This document shows, piece by piece, positions 6,501-8,516 of a DNA stretch of 8,516 nt. Within the stretch, counting starts at the first letter, position 1. The number at the start of each line of letters is the position of its first letter. Position numbers and translations under genes: made by a program. Source of the DNA: Bacillota bacterium (GTDB lineage Bacteria > Bacillota > Clostridia > Clostridiales > Clostridiaceae); contig JAEXSY010000318.1 of the NCBI GenBank assembly GCA_023440105.1, positions 1-8,516 on the forward strand, given 5' to 3'. A model generated the notes under the pieces. That model was not told the DNA's origin, did no database searches, and saw only the letters and a program-made list of their open reading frames with translations.

Positions 6501-7820
6501 ATGACTGAATATTTTCAAGGTGTACCAGTAATTAAATTTGAGGGAAAGAAATCTAAAAATCCGTTTTCCTTTAAGTATTATAACCCTGAGGAAGTAATTG
6601 GGGATAAGACTATGAAGGAACACTTAAAATTTACAATGTCCTACTGGCATACTATAGCAGCTAACGGTGCTGATATGTTTGGTGCAGGGACCTATGAAAA
6701 GTCCTGGGATAATGAGACTGATCCTATGGTTATAGCTAAGGCTAAGATGGAAGCTGCCTTTGAATTTATGGACAAATTAGGTATTGAGTACTTTGCTTTT
6801 CATGATAGAGATATAGCTCCAGAAGGAAAGGATTTAAAGGAAACTAATGGTTATTTGGACGAGATTGTTGCCTATTGTAAAGAGCTGATGAAATCTCACA
6901 ACAAAAAACTATTATGGGGAACAGCCAATGCCTTTAATAATCCGAGATATGTTCATGGTGCTTCTACCTCCTGTAATGCAGAGGTCTTTGCTTATGCTGC
7001 TGCACAGGTAAAGAAGGCTATTGAGGTTACCAAGGATTTAGGTGGAGAGAATTATGTATTCTGGGGAGGAAGAGAAGGGTATGAAACCCTTTTAAATACA
7101 GACCTGAAACTGGAACAGGATAACTTTGCAAGATTCTTAAGAATGGCTGTGGATTATGCAGAAAAGATTGGCTTTAGGGGTCAGTTCCTTATAGAGCCAA
7201 AGCCACAGGAGCCAACAAAGCATCAATATGATTATGATGTAGCTACAGTATTGGCCTTCTTAAGAGGCTATGGCTTAGATAAGCATTTTAAGATGAATAT
7301 TGAAGCAAACCATGCAACACTAGCTGGTCATACCTTCCAGCATGAAGTGGCTATGGCTAGAATAAATGGAGTTTTAGGAAGCTTAGATATCAATCAGGGA
7401 GATCCTAACCTGGGTTGGGATACAGACCAATTCCCAACAAACATCTATGATGCTGCACTGCTAATGTATGAGGTGCTTAAGAATGGCGGCATAGGCAAGG
7501 GTGGATTAAACTTTGATGCAAAGGTTAGAAGGGCATCCTTTAAGAGCGAGGACTTATTCCTTGGCTATATAGCTGGTATGGATACCTTAGCACAGGGACT
7601 TAGAATAGCTTATAGAATGCTTCAGGAAGGCGAGTTTGAAGATAACATAGCAGAGAGATATAAGAGCTATACTGAAGGAATAGGCAAGGATATAGTAGAT
7701 GGAAAAGCTGATTTTGAAAGCCTTGAAGGCTATGCTCTAGAACACAGCAATATAAAGAATGAATCAGGAAGACAGGAGCTCTTAGAAGCTAAGCTGAATC
7801 AATATATTTTCAATGAATAA
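6501..7820 (+). CDS. xylA: Xylose isomerase, class II
   Basis: This cytoplasmic enzyme interconverts D-xylose and D-xylulose (and D-glucose and D-fructose more weakly) in a TIM barrel with two divalent metals. At 439 residues, with the N-terminal extension, it is the long class II form known from clostridia and thermophiles. The catalytic and metal-site residues expected for class II enzymes are all visible: His101 and Asp104 in FHDRD, Glu232 and Lys234 in IEPKP, Glu268 and His271 in NIEANH, Asp296 in SLDINQGD, Asp307 and Asp309 in WDTDQFP, and Asp339 in NFDAK. VFWGGREGYE (186-195) is the other family signature. No truncation or substituted key residue is seen. ATG 6501 has AAGGAGGT at 6489-6496, and the gene ends in a double stop TAATAA. 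It follows the transporter in the same direction and precedes xylB, completing uptake and first catabolic steps. Confidence 0.98.
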   Translation: MTEYFQGVPVIKFEGKKSKNPFSFKYYNPEEVIGDKTMKEHLKFTMSYWHTIAANGADMFGAGTYEKSWDNETDPMVIAKAKMEAAFEFMDKLGIEYFAFHDRDIAPEGKDLKETNGYLDEIVAYCKELMKSHNKKLLWGTANAFNNPRYVHGASTSCNAEVFAYAAAQVKKAIEVTKDLGGENYVFWGGREGYETLLNTDLKLEQDNFARFLRMAVDYAEKIGFRGQFLIEPKPQEPTKHQYDYDVATVLAFLRGYGLDKHFKMNIEANHATLAGHTFQHEVAMARINGVLGSLDINQGDPNLGWDTDQFPTNIYDAALLMYEVLKNGGIGKGGLNFDAKVRRASFKSEDLFLGYIAGMDTLAQGLRIAYRMLQEGEFEDNIAERYKSYTEGIGKDIVDGKADFESLEGYALEHSNIKNESGRQELLEAKLNQYIFNE

Positions 7821-7829
7821 TAAGACAAA

Positions 7830-7861
7830 TAATGTAGAGGCAGTGTTTTGTCTCTACATTA
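7830..7861 (+). terminator. Hairpin between xylA and xylB (partial terminator or mRNA-stabilising stem)
   Basis: AATGTAGAG (7831-7839) and CTCTACATT (7852-7860) form a perfect 9-bp stem. It extends to 13 bp with a G-U, a C-G, an A-U and an outer U-A pair, leaving a 6-nt loop. The downstream GCTTTATTTAG is only moderately T-rich, so full termination is doubtful and xylB is probably still co-transcribed. A competing shorter stem is possible between GACAAA (7824-7829) and TTTGTC (7847-7852). Confidence 0.55.
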
Positions 7862-7917
7862 GCTTTATTTAGAATGGATAATAGTAGCAGGGGAGATTTT
7901 TTTAAAGGAGGATGGCA

Positions 7918-8516
7918 ATGAAGGCTATTGGAATTGATTTAGGTACATCTTCAGTAAAGATAATAATTGTAAGTGAGATAGGGGAGGTTATTGCATCAGC
8001 TTCAAAGGATTTTGCTGTAAGCTACCCTAGAAGTGGATGGGCTGAGCAGGACCCTAAGGTATGGTGGGAGGCTACAGAAGAAGGCCTCAAGGAGGTTCTT
8101 GTAAAATCCAGAATACCTAAGGAGGAGATAAAGGCTATAGGTCTCAGTGGTCAGATGCATGGACTTGTAGTTTTAGATGATAAAGGAGAGCCCATAAGAC
8201 CGGCAATCCTTTGGTGCGACCAGAGAACTGAGGCAGAGTGTGATTATTTAAATAATGAAATAGGCAGGGACAAGGTGTCTCAGTATACAGGAAATATAGC
8301 TCTCACAGGGTTTACTGCGCCTAAGCTTTTATGGATGAAGAATAATGAGCCGGAGAGATTTAGCTCTATAGAGCATATACTTCTTCCAAAGGATTATATA
8401 AGGTACAAGCTTACCGGGGAATTTGCAACAGAGGTATCCGATGCCTCAGGAACATTGATTCTCGATGTGGAAAAGAGACAGTGGTCCCAGGAGATGATAG
8501 AGCTCTTAGGAATAAA
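7918..8516 (+). CDS. xylB: Xylulokinase (partial, 3' end outside window)
   Basis: The first 199 codons are open to the window edge. The product phosphorylates D-xylulose with ATP to D-xylulose 5-phosphate, feeding the pentose phosphate pathway. It is the N-terminal domain of an FGGY-family sugar kinase. It shows the phosphate-binding start IGIDLGTSSVK (4-14), GWAEQDP (40-46), the xylulose-binding GLSGQMHG (75-82) and ILWCDQRTEAE (97-107). LLPKDYIRYKLTG (155-167) and a TEVSDASGT segment (171-179) follow. The QMHG form is typical of xylulokinase rather than glycerol kinase or gluconate kinase. I chose ATG 7918 because AAAGGAGG (7904-7911) is 6 nt upstream. The in-frame ATG at 7912 abuts that site and is unlikely to be used. 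It is the last visible gene of the cluster, 97 nt after xylA. Confidence 0.95.
   Translation, partial: MKAIGIDLGTSSVKIIIVSEIGEVIASASKDFAVSYPRSGWAEQDPKVWWEATEEGLKEVLVKSRIPKEEIKAIGLSGQMHGLVVLDDKGEPIRPAILWCDQRTEAECDYLNNEIGRDKVSQYTGNIALTGFTAPKLLWMKNNEPERFSSIEHILLPKDYIRYKLTGEFATEVSDASGTLILDVEKRQWSQEMIELLGI

Noticed and set aside
1..8516. CRISPR arrays, tRNA or rRNA genes, insertion sequences, phage or toxin-antitoxin genes.
   Set aside because: No regularly spaced repeats, no tRNA-like cloverleaf, no transposase motifs or terminal repeats were seen; almost all DNA is explained by the listed genes and control regions.

Overview
The window is a sugar-uptake and xylose-catabolism locus from a low-GC Gram-positive bacterium, most likely a member of the Clostridia. 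The evidence for that is strong AGGAGG-type ribosome binding sites, AT-rich intergenic DNA, heavy use of AGA/ATA/TTA codons, a lipoprotein-type binding protein and a class II (long) xylose isomerase. The genus is an inference. All recognisable genes lie on the + strand.

Layout: (1) Positions 1-49 are the last codons of an OmpR/PhoB-type response regulator. It is followed after 4 nt by its partner, a 708-residue multi-spanning sensor histidine kinase (54-2180). A hairpin terminator overlapping the kinase stop codon closes that operon. (2) Positions 2181-2496 are an AT-rich control region. It holds a near-consensus sigma-A promoter (TTGACT-17-TATAAT), a catabolite-responsive (cre) element matching 10 of 11 defined positions, a second TATAAT and two AT-rich inverted repeats. 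(3) An ABC transporter follows: a lipoprotein sugar-binding protein (2497-3585), a double-domain ATPase (3663-5201, TTG start) and a permease (5204-6376). By remembered family sequence these match the ChvE/MmsA(GguA)/MmsB(GguB) multiple-monosaccharide family better than the classical XylFGH, although the job here is probably xylose import. (4) xylA, xylose isomerase (6501-7820), has its own probable promoter. (5) xylB, xylulokinase, starts at 7918 and runs off the window end.

Together the genes make a short pathway: xylose (and possibly other aldoses) is captured outside the membrane, imported with ATP, isomerised to D-xylulose and phosphorylated to D-xylulose 5-phosphate for the pentose phosphate pathway. 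Punctuating hairpins between chvE and mmsA and between xylA and xylB, plus the extra promoter before xylA, suggest that expression is graded along the cluster. No xylose regulator gene (xylR) is in the window. The two-component system is separated from the sugar genes by a terminator, and nothing visible shows that it controls them.

I found no wholly new biological system. The points worth a second look are the transporter family paired with xylAB, the layered regulatory DNA before the binding-protein gene, the hairpin-embedded alternative start of the ATPase gene, and the degenerate ATP-binding box of the histidine kinase.
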